Below, piece after piece: positions 39,039 to 50,674 of a DNA stretch of 64,000 nucleotides. The notes under the pieces were generated by a model. It ran no database searches. It saw only the letters and a list, made by a program, of their open reading frames with translations, and was not told the DNA's origin. This DNA is from Ulota crispa (Eukaryota; Streptophyta; Bryopsida; Orthotrichales; Orthotrichaceae): positions 7,814,501 to 7,878,500 of the forward strand of contig OY987246.1 of NCBI GenBank assembly GCA_963920765.1. The letters are read 5' to 3'. Within the stretch, counting starts at the first letter, position 1. Every line of letters begins with the position of its first letter. The position numbers and the translations under genes were made by a program.

Positions 39039-39973
39039 CCCCTAAAGGCTCAAGTAGTTTTTTTCAATGAAAGTCACTGTAACTGCCACTTGGGGGAAAT
39101 GAGTAGAAAAGTAGGAAATAAAGTTTGTTTTGCAAATCCAACCATAGGATCTTGCCTTAGACTAGAAGAGGTACTTTTGGAAAAAAATCAGGTCATTTAG
39201 ATGGAGAGGAGGGAGATATTTACATCTAAAATGAAAAAAAGGTTTTTTTTGTGTTGTCCAAAAAAAATTTAGAAGCCTTTGTCCACACTTACATGAAAAA
39301 AATTACTCTACACAAAGTTTAGGTTTATTTTTTCCATGTAGCAGACCAAGCTAGGTATGTGTGGGAGAATTTTCAAATCAATTGGAACTATACAACACAT
39401 GGGGGAAAATAGTAAGTAAAAAGAAATAGAGAACGAGTCAAATCACTGAATTGTTAAGAATTTAATTCTTAAAATGAGAAATGAAAATCCCAATGGTTAT
39501 AATGTTGTGATAAACAATCTACTTCCTTAGGTTTAGTTTTTTTCCAAAATATTAAAAATTGTGGAAAATTAAGGACTTCAAAGTTTGTTTTAAAGTAGAG
39601 AATCCATAATTGCCCACAAACTAAAACATCTCATAACTTTCATCTCATCAATTGAAGTTGAATGATTCAAAGTTTCCCACACACGAAAAAATCTAAAGAA
39701 CCAATTTCAGATTTCTATTTTTAGAAAAGAAAATTTATAAGAAGTTTTTGGGCTGCCCAGATTGCCCTTACTCCCCTGGGCAGCAAAAATTCTTGCATGT
39801 CTTCTTTGTCAAATGTCAAAATGACAAAAAAAAAAGAAAAAAAGATTCTTGGGTAGGTTTTGGAATTCCCCACCTTCAATAAAAGTTTGCAAAAAGCACA
39901 AAAACTAGATTGGCTATAAGTACATGCTTGACATCTCAATTGTTCCCCGGGGGGACAACGAGGCCTTTAGGGG
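39039..39973. mobile_element. TTAA-flanked MITE P12 (935 bp)
   Basis: TTAA at 39035-39038 and 39974-39977. Ends CCCCTAAAGGCTCAAGTAG and CGAGGCCTTTAGGGG. Reverse-orientation member of the P3 subfamily, giving the empty site for the nested MITE of P5. Confidence 0.9.
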
Positions 39974-39978
39974 TTAAA

Positions 39979-40262
39979 TGACATGTTGTTTTGTGAGACC
40001 AAGGTGGAAAATTTCAATTTTTTTTTTTTGCTCATAAGAAAATGTAAGAGTTTAGGTATTTGCACAGATATTTGACATTAATAGATTGAATTTGGGAACT
40101 TTGAATTCACATCTAGATTCAAAAACCTTAATTAAGTCTACAACCATGGAGGAGGATAAAATTGACCAACTACAATATAAAGGGAAAATATTATTGTTAC
40201 CCTTGTTATTAGAGAAATGTTGAGATTCTCCATCCAAGGTCCACAAAACAACATGCCATCTA
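39979..40262. mobile_element. Family C foldback MITE (C4), adjoining P12
   Basis: Left end GACATGTTGTTTTGTGAGAC then CAAGGTGGAAAA; right end mirrors it through TCCATCCAAGGTCCACAAAA and CAACATG. Body as in C1 and C3 (TTGACATTAATAGATTGAAT). Begins one base after the TTAA of P12. Confidence 0.7.
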
Positions 40263-41607
40263 ACTCTAGCTAATAGGATGTAGATTTGTAACTTTCATTG
40301 GAAAGTAAATTATGGCCTAGGAAGAGTTCAAAAGCAAGATCTTCATTTCTTGCAAGTTTTTCTTCTTCCACCTCTCATGAATTGATTCACACTCTTTGCA
40401 CAAAAACCATGAAACTTCTACCCATCAAACTAGTCAGACAGTTGAAGAATGGACAAAAGATGCTTTGAATATAAGCATACTTAGATGTGCATCATTTATT
40501 TCAATTAGCTCTTACATAGTAAGCATTTAAAAAATTTGATCATTTACAAATAGAACACTAGCATTCATTGGAATTGCTGGCAGATTTTTGTATGTTAACA
40601 AAGTTGGCTAAAAGTCAAGAGATTTGTTGGAGTTGATAAAAATGTATTTCCAAATTGTCAAAGGAGAGTCTTGTCATTCACTTCTATGTGAGTAGGGAGA
40701 AAGAAATGAAGAAGTGAGATTGCCTCTATTTGTTAAAGAAGTTTGAATTGTATTGATGATCATAATGTGCTGCCATCAATTCAAATGTTGACAAGGTTCC
40801 ACAAATATAGTTTTTACCCAAATTGAATACTTGATATGTTGTTCAAATAGGCTCAACAATGCCTTTCCAATAGTGTACATTGCATCTCCATGGAACTAAA
40901 TTGAAGTTTTTAGTCCTATTTATAGCATTTTGTACACTAACCATGATCTCCACTTGCATTCACATTTAGCTGCTAATTATGACAAGGTTTATTTACTAGA
41001 AAAACTCCTAAAAGCCATCTCTATTCTTGAATTAAGGGTTACACTAAAGTGAAATATTCTTCAATGAAAATGTTCTTTTATTTGTGTTTAATTTGAGGTT
41101 ACCAATTTGTAAATATGATCCATGCATTCATTTGGATTTGTCCCTATCAATTTTTAGGAAATTTTATGACTATTTGGATTTGGGAGTTTTTGCATTATAG
41201 ATTGAAATCTACCAATAGCAAAAAGAGACCTATTGGTGCTTAGAGCCTAGATTCTTATACTTGTGTCTTATATTTTATTTTAAATCAAAAATGCTTGAAA
41301 CATAATAAAAATGAGAAAAATTTGTTTCTACAAATATATGATACTTTTGAGTGCTAAATCATGCAATTATAAGTAGAAGAATGATCCACAAAATCATGAG
41401 CTATTGGAAAGACAATCAATCATATCTATTTACTAAGTTTCACTATATGATAATTGATAAGTTTATCATTAATTTGAATGACAAGAATTATACGTGAGGT
41501 TTCATACTTAAGACTTCCAGGCTATGTTCATGAAGTAGAAAACATTGATAATGCTAAACATTTAGTACAATTTGTGTTCTCCCAACTATGAACTGGAATT
41601 TCTTTAA
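40263..41607. other. AT-rich spacer, nothing recognised
   Basis: No gene, RNA or paired repeat recognised. Confidence 0.35.
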
Positions 41608-42250
41608 CCCAAAACAACATTGAGGACATAATGTGTTCTCAACCAATTTTTGCAGTTGAATCAAACCTTACCCAATTACTGTTTTTAGTAGTTTATTTTT
41701 TTGAAGGTTTCTTTTTGAAATTTAGTTTTAGCTTCAGCAATCTAATTTTACAAATGATTGATTGTGATTTTTCTATTCAAGATTTAGTGCATAGGTGTTC
41801 ATTGCAATCTTGACTTTATGGAGTGTTGAGGGCTCTTGGGAATGAGCCTCAAATACACTAGATCTTTAAGAAAAAATCACATCAGAAATTTATTTAAAAA
41901 AATTATAGAGTAGATTTTGAGAAGTCATAAATTGGTTGGGGTTATGCATGTTAGGCCTTTAACCTCATATTTTTTTGGTGACCAAATTTTTAAATTTGAC
42001 ATGTGAAAAGAAGATTGAAAGACTTCAAATCACTTTCACAATTTTAACACCCTCATGATCAAACATTAGAATCTCTCCATCCATAAGAGATGTTGTTATG
42101 TTTTCTTTTCTAATGAGATCTCTGACATGTCTAGTTTGATTTTATATGGTTACATTTCAAAAAGAATTGATACAACTTATCAAAATGTTGGCTTCTTGTT
42201 CAAATTAGAGCAAATTCCTGAAGCCCTAGAAATGCAATGTCACTATGGGA
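41608..42250. mobile_element. Decayed TTAA-flanked MITE P16 (643 bp)
   Basis: The interior is collinear with P11 (TCTATTCAAGATTTAGTGCA, then CAAATACACTAGATC). Length fits P10 and P11 (649, 645). Ends are eroded (CCCAAAACAACATTG, CACTATGGGA), yet TTAA stands at 41604-41607 and 42251-42254. The frame 41631-41813 is part of this repeat. Confidence 0.75.
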
Positions 42251-42333
42251 TTAAAGGCATTTCAAAGCTACATAGGGATCATAGTCCCAGACTTGTCATA
42301 GTTGGTTTAATTGCAAAACAATCATGAACTGTA

Positions 42334-43267
42334 CAATGGGGGGAAATAAATTTTGTTGCCTTTTGTTTTTTCACTTAAAGGTCATGTCATGTTATGTTTT
42401 GAAATTGAGGCCAATTGGGTTTTTTGATCTTGCATTTTTTATATCTCATTCTTGCCCCCAATCTCAACCAAGCATACCAAAATTCAACCTCAAAAAACTA
42501 AAATCCAAATTTTGACAAATTGCTTTGTGTCACAAATCATGACTTTACACGGTTTTACAAGAAATTTGATTGAAAAACATTGATGATGAATTTTGAGGAT
42601 TTGATTGCATGGATGTATAGGTAACATCCATATGCACATCCATATGCACATCTTCCATGCTAAAAAAACCCCTCAAGGAAAAAAAATTGATCTTCATAAG
42701 GTTTAGTTCAACATGTGATATGTCCAAATCTTGTAAAATAGATATTTTTAAATTTTAGTTAGCTTTTCACCAAATAAACATAGCAACATGTTCAAAATTA
42801 CAAACTTAATCACAAAGTATGAGTAAAATTGCAAAATTTGACTATCATAAGAATTATCTATTTTACAAGATTTGGATTTAGCACATGTTACACTAAACCT
42901 TATGAAGATCATTTTTTTTCTTGAGGGGGGTTCTTTTTAGCATGGAAGATGTGCATATGGATGTGCATATGGATGTTACCTATACATCCATGCAATCAAA
43001 TCCCCAAAATTCATCATCAATGTTATTTAATCAATTTTCTTGTAAAACCGTGTAAAGTCATGATTTGTGACACAAAGCAATTTGTCAAAATTTGGATTTT
43101 AGTCTTTTGAGGTTGAATTTTGGTATGCTTGATTGGGATTGGGGGCAAGAATGAGATATAAAAAATGCAAGATCAAAAAAGCCCAATTGACCTCAATTTC
43201 AAAACTTAACATCACATGACCTGTAAGTGAAAAAACAAAGGGCGACAAACTTTATTCACCCCCATTG
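42334..43267. mobile_element. 934-bp foldback element, TA-flanked
   Basis: TA at 42332-42333 and 43268-43269. Left CAATGGGGGGAAATAAATTT, right in reverse CAATGGGGGTGAATAAAGTT. Arms of about 400 bp. The inner arm (TTTTACAAGAAATTTGATTG, GATGATGAATTTTGAGG) is related to that of the 867-bp element at 35903. It contains a doubled CACATCCATATG motif in each arm. Confidence 0.85.
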
Positions 43268-43378
43268 TACATAGGCATGACAAAACACTAGGTGCTTATC
43301 TCACTAGCACAAAAATGAGGGGGACGTAGCCTTCTAAAAATGGCTTGTTCTATTGCACATATGTTGATGTGGGATTAA

Positions 43379-43781
43379 CCCCTAAACGACCATAGGGAAC
43401 CATAGATTCCTGGCCGTATTGTAATTCTACGGTGACTCAAATCTAGTTCTTATTCCTTTCTTGGCGCGGATTGTGAATCTAAGTGGCTAGACAAGACCAC
43501 TTGCTCCTGGCACTCTGGCACCGTGTGCATTTTGGGGATCCACCACAGGGTTTTGTAAGTCGAAGATACGCTCCAGCTATGTATTCGTAGCCCACCTCCA
43601 GTACAAATGCTTCACAAAGTTGGAAAAACCATCGCAAATACATGCCGAACATTGCAAAAGGTGGAGAAGAACAACAATACACAACCCTAAAAAATCCAAA
43701 CAAAACCCAAAACAATAACACCTCTAAATACAGGAAAAACACTTTATTTTGGCTGCAGCGGCATGCTGTATTGTTTAGGGG
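43379..43781. mobile_element. TTAA-flanked element P13 (403 bp), GC-richer interior
   Basis: TTAA at 43375-43378 and 43782-43785. Ends CCCCTAAACGACCATAGGG and CTGTATTGTTTAGGGG. The interior is unlike the other members and GC-richer. An 87-codon minus-strand frame (43479-43742) has a Cys-rich end (KCTRCQSARSKWSC); this might be a remnant of transposase 3' coding sequence or chance. Confidence 0.82.
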
Positions 43782-43971
43782 TTAAGGTGGAGAAGCTTTG
43801 AATTTTCACCCACCGTGGAAATTTAAAAGCTTAGATTTGTACCATGAGGAGATTGAGTTAAGAAAATTTGAGTTTACGTACCTTAGGATCCAGAGACCCT
43901 GATTTGCTTTAGAACCATAAAGGAGGACACCACTAAACCACGTCAAAATAAGAGATAGTTTATTACTTTTA

Positions 43972-44107
43972 AGGTAGAGGGCTCAAAATGGAGCCAGTTC
44001 TAAAATGGTGCACTTCTAGGAATGGCTAACATGTTCCTCTCACATATTTACTACTATCATTGATGAGTTAGGTGGGACTAGCTGGCTCCATTTTGAGCCC
44101 TCTACCT
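43972..44107. mobile_element. 136-bp TA-flanked MITE, AGGTAG type
   Basis: Inverted termini AGGTAGAGGGCTCAAAATGG / CCATTTTGAGCCCTCTACCT, flanked by TA (43970-43971, 44108-44109). The empty site is seen in the sister family C copy near 46110. Related to 12053-12200. Confidence 0.88.
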
Positions 44108-44169
44108 TACCCTTGTTTATAAAAATGCTGAGCTTTTCCACCAAGGCACCACATTGAGGTATGTGCACT

Positions 44170-44591
44170 AAACCAAGCTCCTAAAGAGCTGATAGGTATT
44201 TTGATTTTTTTATAGAAATGATGCTGGGGCCACACATGCCAAAATAGCTGGTTTGAAACGGATGAAGAAGTAACTTGAATTTCTGAAAAACCAAGAAACA
44301 ATCACTTTTCCAAGGTTTCATCTAATGTTCTACTAAAGATAACCTCTCCACCATTTTAGAGCAAGATGTTTGAGAGGCCGGTTTGTGAACTCTCAAAAAC
44401 ATTGGTTTTGAACATACCAAAAACTGGGCATAAGAAATCAGAGAATCTACATTTATGCAAAGAAGTAAAAGTTGCCACATGTTTTTACAAAACGCTATTT
44501 TAAAAAGCCAGTTTAGTTTGGTGTAGCCCGGCCTTGAGTGGGTTGCCCGCCATGTTGCAATCCTTGCGTGTTGTATCAGCAACCCATACTA
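44170..44591. other. Spacer, nothing recognised
   Basis: No gene recognised; the minus-strand frames 44107-44301 and 44322-44582 have no domain. Confidence 0.3.
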
Positions 44592-45414
44592 GTGGGTGTC
44601 AAACCTAGCTATTTCCCACCCGACAAGTTTGACTAGGTCCACCCCACAACTCAACCACTTTTTGAAATTATAAGGCATGATAACTTCATCACCCACCTCT
44701 AGAGGTGGTTGAAAACTTAAACTAGTTATGGCCTATTTTTATAAAAGTTATCAAGTGATCTTGTAGCTCTCTTCTAGAGGGAGACTGACAGACTGTGATA
44801 CTAAAGAGGGAGATTGTGATACTAAATAGGGAGACTGTGATACTAAATAGGGAGACTATGATACTAAAGAGGGAGGGTGTGACACTAAAGAGGGAGGGTG
44901 TGACACTAAAGAGGGAGGGTGTGATACTAAAGAGGGAGGGTGTGATACTAAAAAGGGAGGGTGTGATACTAAAGAGGGAGGGTGTGACATTAAAGAGGGA
45001 GGGTGTGATACTAAAAAGGGAGGGTGTGATACTAAAGAGGGAGGGTGTGACATTAAAGAGGGAGAGTGTGATACTAAAAAGGGAGGGTGTGATATTAAAG
45101 AGGGAGGATGTGACATTAAAGATGTTAGTGTTGTTAGTTAATCATACTACTAAAATCTAAATTACCTCTGTAATATCACACCCTAACCTCTTTAATATCA
45201 CACCCTCCCTCTTTAGTATCACACATCATTCTTTGTGACATTATCCCATACATAAGTTATGAAGACTTACTCAAACTTTTATCAAATAATTTGTGAAGCT
45301 TTAAAAGGGTGATAACTTTGAAAAATTTGATTCAGCCACCACCCAATAACTTTACAAAAAAAATCCGGACAAAATTGTCCCGAAACCTTCAAATATGCCA
45401 GGTTTGACACCCAC
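44592..45414. mobile_element. TA-flanked element carrying a minisatellite (823 bp)
   Basis: Perfect inverted termini GTGGGTGTCAAACCT / AGGTTTGACACCCAC, bounded by TA (44590-44591, 45415-45416). Inner segments are also partly inverted (GATAACTTCATCACCCACC-like against ACCACCCAATAACTTT-like). The 21-bp array fills the centre. Family not recognised. Confidence 0.75.
44785..45122. repeat. 21-bp minisatellite, about 15-16 copies
   Basis: Unit GATACTAAAGAGGGAGGGTG plus T. Variants alternate GAC/GAT and AAG/AAA. Because 21 is a multiple of three, both strands stay open (ILKREGV and HPPSLVS repeats), which is an artefact. A short inverted part of the array lies at 45172-45226. Confidence 0.95.
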
Positions 45415-45562
45415 TACTGTATGGATAACAAATTCCAAAATGCTTACAAAAAATGTACATATGTAGAGGGTCGACTGGAAAAGCAAGATTGGTTATACTG
45501 CACATTTGTTGGCTTTGTAGCATTTATCTAGTATTGTTATTTTGCTTTGGATTTTTTGACAG

Positions 45563-45681
45563 AACGGAATTGCTTTCTCGCATCAGCGGCACATTCTGGG
45601 GAGTGCCGCCCAAATAAAGGGACTTGTGCCGGAAGTGAAGCAGATGAGAGGCAAAGCCGATCACGTGGAGTACAGTATGCT
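45563..45681 (+). CDS. Candidate exon relic of an unknown gene
   Basis: After a strong acceptor (TTTGGATTTTTTGACAG ending at 45562) the frame reads NGIAFSHQRHILGSAAQIKG then LVPEVKQMRGKADHVEY, followed by a donor-like A|GTATGC; read through, the frame stays open to TGA at 45780-45782. GC is near 50% in an AT-rich area and composition is protein-like. I do not recognise the family, and neighbouring exons are not apparent. A captured or abandoned exon is the likeliest reading. Confidence 0.35.
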
Positions 45682-45917
45682 GAATACGCATTTAGGTTAC
45701 CTTACCCTAGAAAATTATCTCATAACTCAACGTTTGGACATTGGAAGGCATATGAAACTCTCTAGATTTTACAATTTCGCATGATTTATAACAGAAACGC
45801 TGCTAATCTTTTTTTCTTCTGCGTAGCCATGACCTTTGAGAACGTTGTAGTAATTACCAATAGAAATAACTGTAACATGATATGTCAAAAAATTAGTGCA
45901 GGACAACCTAAATGCAA

Positions 45918-46180
45918 TATTTGGTGTAGCAGAAGGGATCAAGGTGAAAAATCTCAGCTTTTTCACATACCAAACAATGTAAGAGGTTAGATATTTACCA
46001 TTGGGAGATTGAATCAAGAACTATTGAATTCACATCTGAAATTTGAGACCCTGAGTTGATTTAGTTTAGAACCATGGAAGAAGATATAATCGAACAATGT
46101 CAAAATAAAGGGCAAATTATTATTTTTACCCTTATTTTCAAAAAAAAGCTAAGATATTCCACCTTGATCCCATATCAGCA
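45918..46180. mobile_element. Family C foldback MITE (C2)
   Basis: Inverted ends around GGGATCAAGGTGAAAAATCT and AGATATTCCACCTTGATCCC, with the family body (TACCATTGGGAGATTGAATC). It has no insertion and supplies empty sites for P13 and for the 136-bp MITE of C3. Confidence 0.65.
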
Positions 46181-46243
46181 AATGTGCAATAAACAGTTCT
46201 AGTGGGGAGAACACTAAAATTTTAAAACCAACACTTGTCTTAA

Positions 46244-47164
46244 CCCCTAAAGGACTAGGCCCTTTTCTCTGTGAATAACACTAAAAATTGCCACTTTTGG
46301 GAGGATGAAAGGAATGGTAAGTTTTTTTGTTTTGTTTCAAAATCTAATCATAAGATCTTGCTCTAGATAGTATGAGGTACTTGGAAAAAAAATGAGCTTA
46401 CTCCAAATGAAAAGGAGTGAGATATTTACATGTGAAGTGAAGAAAAAAGTTTTTTTTCATACTGCCCAAAAATTTCAAAAGCTGTTGAGCACTCCTACAT
46501 CAAAAAATTTGCTCTACGCAAAGTTGACGTTTTTTTTTCTCATGTAGAAGACCAAGTTAGGTATGTGTGGCTAAATTTTCAAATCAATTGGAATTATACA
46601 ACACATGGGAAAAAATAGTAAGTAAAAAGAAGTAGAGAATGAGTCAAAACACTAAATTGTTAAGATTTTAATTATTAAAATAAAAAATGCAAATCCCAAT
46701 AGTCATAATGTTGTGATAAACAATCTACATCCTTTTGTTTTGTTTTTTTTTTCCAAAATAATGGAAAATGAGTAAAATAAAGAACTTCAAAGTTTATTTT
46801 AGAGTAGAGAATCTAGAATTGCTTGCAAACAAAAACTCCTCATAACTTTCATCTCATTTATCAAAATTGAATGATTCAAAGCTCCCCACATCTACGTAAG
46901 TCTAAAGAACCTATATCAGATTTTTATTTGAAAAAAATGAAAATTTTAAAAAAGTTTTTGGTTGCCCGAGGAGCAAAATTTTCTAGTGTTTCATGCACAT
47001 CTTCTTCAATAAATGTTGGAATGAAGAAAAAATTACATTCCCACATAAATCTTTGAATTCCTCACCTTCAATAAAAGTTTCAAAAAATCACACAAAGTAG
47101 TTTAGCCATAGATACATGCCCGAAATCCCATATATCCCCCAAAGAGACAATGACTCTTTAGGGG
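46244..47164. mobile_element. TTAA-flanked MITE P14 (921 bp)
   Basis: TTAA at 46240-46243 and 47165-47168. Ends CCCCTAAAGGACTAGGCCC and CAATGACTCTTTAGGGG. Reverse-orientation P3 subfamily. Confidence 0.9.
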
Positions 47165-49325
47165 TTAAAAATCTGCTCCTATTTTGGAGTTGGTCAGGGT
47201 CCTTGAATCCAAGTATGAATTCAAAATTCCCATATTCAATCTCCCAATGGCAAATTTCTAAACTCTTCCGTTTTTTGGGCATGTCAAAAAGCAAAGCTTT
47301 TTACCTCTTGCCCCACGAAAACGATTTCGAAACAATACGATCTCTAGTAGGATCCGCAGTCAGCATTTCAGGGGGAAAAAATCCGACATTTTCCAATTTC
47401 AACCAATTTTTCACAAATTTGTATTAGGTATTCTCTACATTCACACATGGTATACTAAAATCTGGCTGAGTTTTTAGCCGGTTGTTTCAAGTTTCAACAG
47501 GTTATTTACAATTTCAACCGGCTGTCAATACACTCAGGCCCAATTCAGACTTGAAGTGGACGTCCTAGCAGATGAAATGTTTTGTTCAGTGTTTTGTCCA
47601 CTTTCATTTGGTGGAAATTGTCATGCCATCATTGGTTTTGTTCGTCCAATGTAAGGTTTCACACTAGGAACTAGACATCCGATGAAGTTATAATTTTGTT
47701 CCCACTTGATATGATCTTGTCTTTCCCTCATATGAAGTGAGATTGAGGGAGTTTTTGAGTACAGGTAGTGTATCCTATTATCACTCCGCTCCTATTATCA
47801 CTCTTTCATCTTCAAAAATTCATATCTTTTAGGATTTAGATTCAAATCCAAATTTACAAGTATTGTAAGAAAAGCTTTAGGGTCCTTTACTAATCGTGCA
47901 ATTTTTGTTCCATTTGACCAAAATTTGCAAAAGATATAGCGTATTAGCTATGAAGAGCTTAGTTAGATATACAATTTATTGCCCCCGCACCTTAGCTATA
48001 GCAATGTTAGTTGTAAAATACCAAAAATAATTGAAAACTGTCAACTAAGTTAGCACTCATGGATGACCATAGAGGTCAAGGAAAGGAAGAAGTTCAAAGA
48101 TGAAAATGACAAAATATTATCAAGTACAACAATGAAAACCTCTAAGGAAGTGAAAAAGAAGTGAAAAGGAAGTGATAATAGGGCAATTTCAAATTTGAGC
48201 TAAACCTTGACTTTACCTCATTGAAACTTTGACAACTAACTCATACTTCACTCATTTAGGAATTTGGAACTTGATACAAAACCTTGACTTGATTATCGTT
48301 CAAATGAGACCATAACCATGTCATTTGATATATTATACCTATTTTTTATTGATTTTTTGTGTAAATCCCAATGATAATAGGGTAAACTACCTGTAGTGGA
48401 TAAGATTTGGAGGCACCTTAGGAGGTAACCCCAAATCTTGTCCACTATAAGTGAACTCCTCTTCAATTTAGACGGAAGTGGATGATGGCATGGCGTTTAC
48501 ACCTACTAGACATCTGCTTCACCATGAAAACTTTAGTGAACAAAACTCTCAAACCAAACAATGCGAGAATTCTAATCTTGTCCATTTCCCAGTTTCAACT
48601 AGCCCTCAATGCCGGTTCTCCTCAAGGCCGGGCCACATAGGGCAAAAAACTAGTAGTTCCAGAGGCGGTTTGACTTTTCAAAGAAGGTTCTCAAATTTTA
48701 GAGCCACTTTTCTAGTCCCAACCTCTAGCTCAAACCGGCAGTTCCTAGAGCCTCCAAACCGGCAGTTCCTTCCAAATTTCTTTTTTTATAAAAATTAATC
48801 TTGTGGAAGTGCCAAATGGCACTTTCTCACACATGAGCCCACCATTGCAAAGGTGGGTTCACACTCTTTCTCTAGTTACTCCAGGGACTCATACAAGAGT
48901 CTCTCAAGTATATAAGACACTCCTTAAACTCAACTAAGCATCCTTCAACTCAATTTCAAGTAAGTTTCAATTTTCTTTGATGTTTTTGTTTTTGTTTTTT
49001 TGCATTTGATTTGATTTTTAGAATTTTGTTATTTTCTATTGTTTCAAAATTAATTAGGAATTTGGGATGGGGGATTTTTTAATTTAATACTTAGTTAGAC
49101 TATTTCATTTTTTTAATCATATAAACACAAGTTTTGATTGCAATTTTTTGGAAAAATGAGGATGCAATTGTTTTAATAGATGTAAGTATGACCTTGTGCA
49201 TCTAGATTTGGATGTTTTATTTTATTTTATTATATATATATATATATATATATATAAATATAAAAATAATATTGTTTTGACAATTTATTTGGTAGGTGAA
49301 TGCAGGTTATACATTGATACTCAAG
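47165..49325. other. Spacer with small inverted repeats
   Basis: A short foldback at about 47466-47542 pairs CTGAGTTTTTAGCCGGTTG with CAACCGGCTGTCAATACACT. A second at about 48384-48455 pairs CTACCTGTAGTGGATAAGAT with ATCTTGTCCACTATAAGTG. The frame 48478-48798 contains a doubled AACCGGCAGTTCCT (about 48734 and 48758) but no domain. A (TA)n tract is at 49230-49256. No gene recognised. Confidence 0.5.
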
Positions 49326-50230
49326 ATGGCTCCAAAAAAAGAAACGGTAGATGGGAAGACCATCACGTGACAACAATTTTGGAGATGTATGAAGATCAAT
49401 ACGTCACGCATATCAACCAAGGAAACCTCAAAGCGCATCATTGGCAAGAGATTATGACAACTTTCAATGGGAGATCTCAAAAGACTTTCACAATTGCAAA
49501 TATCCAAACCAAGATCGATTGGTGAAAGAAGGTGTACAAAAAAGAGAGAGCAGAGGTTGTCAAGGTCATTGGAGGGACGCCTTCTTCTTGGCAATGGTAC
49601 TACGCTTGCAATTTTTTATGGGGATCTATACCAAAAACTGCTGGAATGCTTGGTGCAATGGACGTTGGCAATGAGGTACCTTTTACCAATACCGTTGTTA
49701 ATTTGGATGATTACAAGGGCCCAAAATTCATTGATCTCAATTTGGATGTTCCAAGCAATACGATTTAGATAACGCCAAATTTAGATGGTGATTCCGAGGT
49801 TGTTGAAGATACAGTTTGTGAGGTTGGGAATAGCACTCCTTTCACAGAATTGCACAATTCTTTAGACCCGCCACGGGAACATGTTTGCAAATTAGATGGT
49901 GTCGTGGGAAAAGTCAATAGCAAGGGAAAAAAGAGGAAGAAAATAGATGACGCTATTGAAGCTCCAATGGCAAAGGTGTTTGAGAAGTTTGTGGATACTT
50001 ACAGGGCAGTGGAAGAAACAAAAGTCAAACTTGCCAATGATCACATGGCATTTGTTGCAGAAATTCACTGCAATCGGCAAAATTTAGAAGTGTGTCTTCA
50101 CGAGTCTAATGTGCAGATGGAGAAAGAGAAATTGCAGAGGAGTGAAGAATTGAAGATCAAACTTCTTTGCTTGAAACTTAAATTTGGACATGGTGGAGAA
50201 GGAAGTAGCGGTTCCAATGGTTTAAACTGA
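49326..50230 (+). pseudogene. Myb/SANT accessory protein of a PIF/Harbinger transposon, decayed
   Basis: PIF/Harbinger elements encode a Myb/SANT DNA-binding partner of the transposase. The start is MAPKK at 49326; the next part, one frame off, reads NGRWEDHHVTTILEMYEDQY, then GNLKAHHWQEI and TIANIQTKIDW, the trihelix-like SANT domain. One missing A in the A-run at 49333-49339 would explain the shift. The rest stays in one frame to TGA at 50228, interrupted by TGA (49523-49525) and TAG (49766-49768). Later parts show WQWYYACNFLWGSIPKTAGM and a Lys/Glu-rich coiled coil. Both internal stops are one C-to-T change from CGA or CAG. It could instead be a host SANT gene, but no intron structure or intact frame supports that. 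Confidence 0.75.
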
Positions 50231-50670
50231 AAGCCATTGAAGTTTATAGAATTATGAGTATTTATTATATTTATTTGTTTTGTACTTATGTTATTGATGA
50301 CTATATCCATAGTCATTGATTTATAGATTGTTGATGTTGTATTGATTATTATATATTTAAATATTTATATATATTATAGTTTTATTTATTGGTTATTGCA
50401 TCTTAGTTGTGTAATATTCATTGATTATATATATATATGTATATTGTATGAAAATATTTCTTTGAAAATTTGGGTTTAGAATGAATTTAAAGGGATGTAT
50501 CAAAAAAATAAAAAATATAGCATATTAGTTACAACCTTGTTTGCATTCAATGATTTAAATTTTAGCAATTTGTACATTTATTGAATCATATTACCATATT
50601 TTTCAAATAAGTAATAAATGATAATATAATAAAGAAATATCACAAATTCTATAACATTGTTGTAACACTC
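50231..50670. other. AT-rich 3' flank of the Harbinger ORF
   Basis: Very AT-rich, with short (TA)n tracts at about 50350 and 50428. No terminal inverted repeat of the Harbinger element was found. Confidence 0.35.
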
Positions 50671-50674
50671 TTAA

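Larger units (their letters stand above)
43351..44169. mobile_element. Family C foldback MITE (C3) with two nested insertions
   Basis: Left TTGCACATATGTTGATGTGG, right in reverse GTGCACATACCTCAATGTGG. P13 is inserted after GGGA and before GGTGGA, where other copies read GGGATCAAGGTGGA. A 136-bp MITE is inserted at a TA where the copy at 46110 reads TATTTTTACCC. Confidence 0.72.

Noticed and set aside
44795-45160. 121-codon plus frame (ILKREGV repeats) and 86-codon minus frame (HPPSLVS repeats)
   Set aside because: Produced by a 21-bp tandem repeat whose length is a multiple of three; not evidence of a gene.
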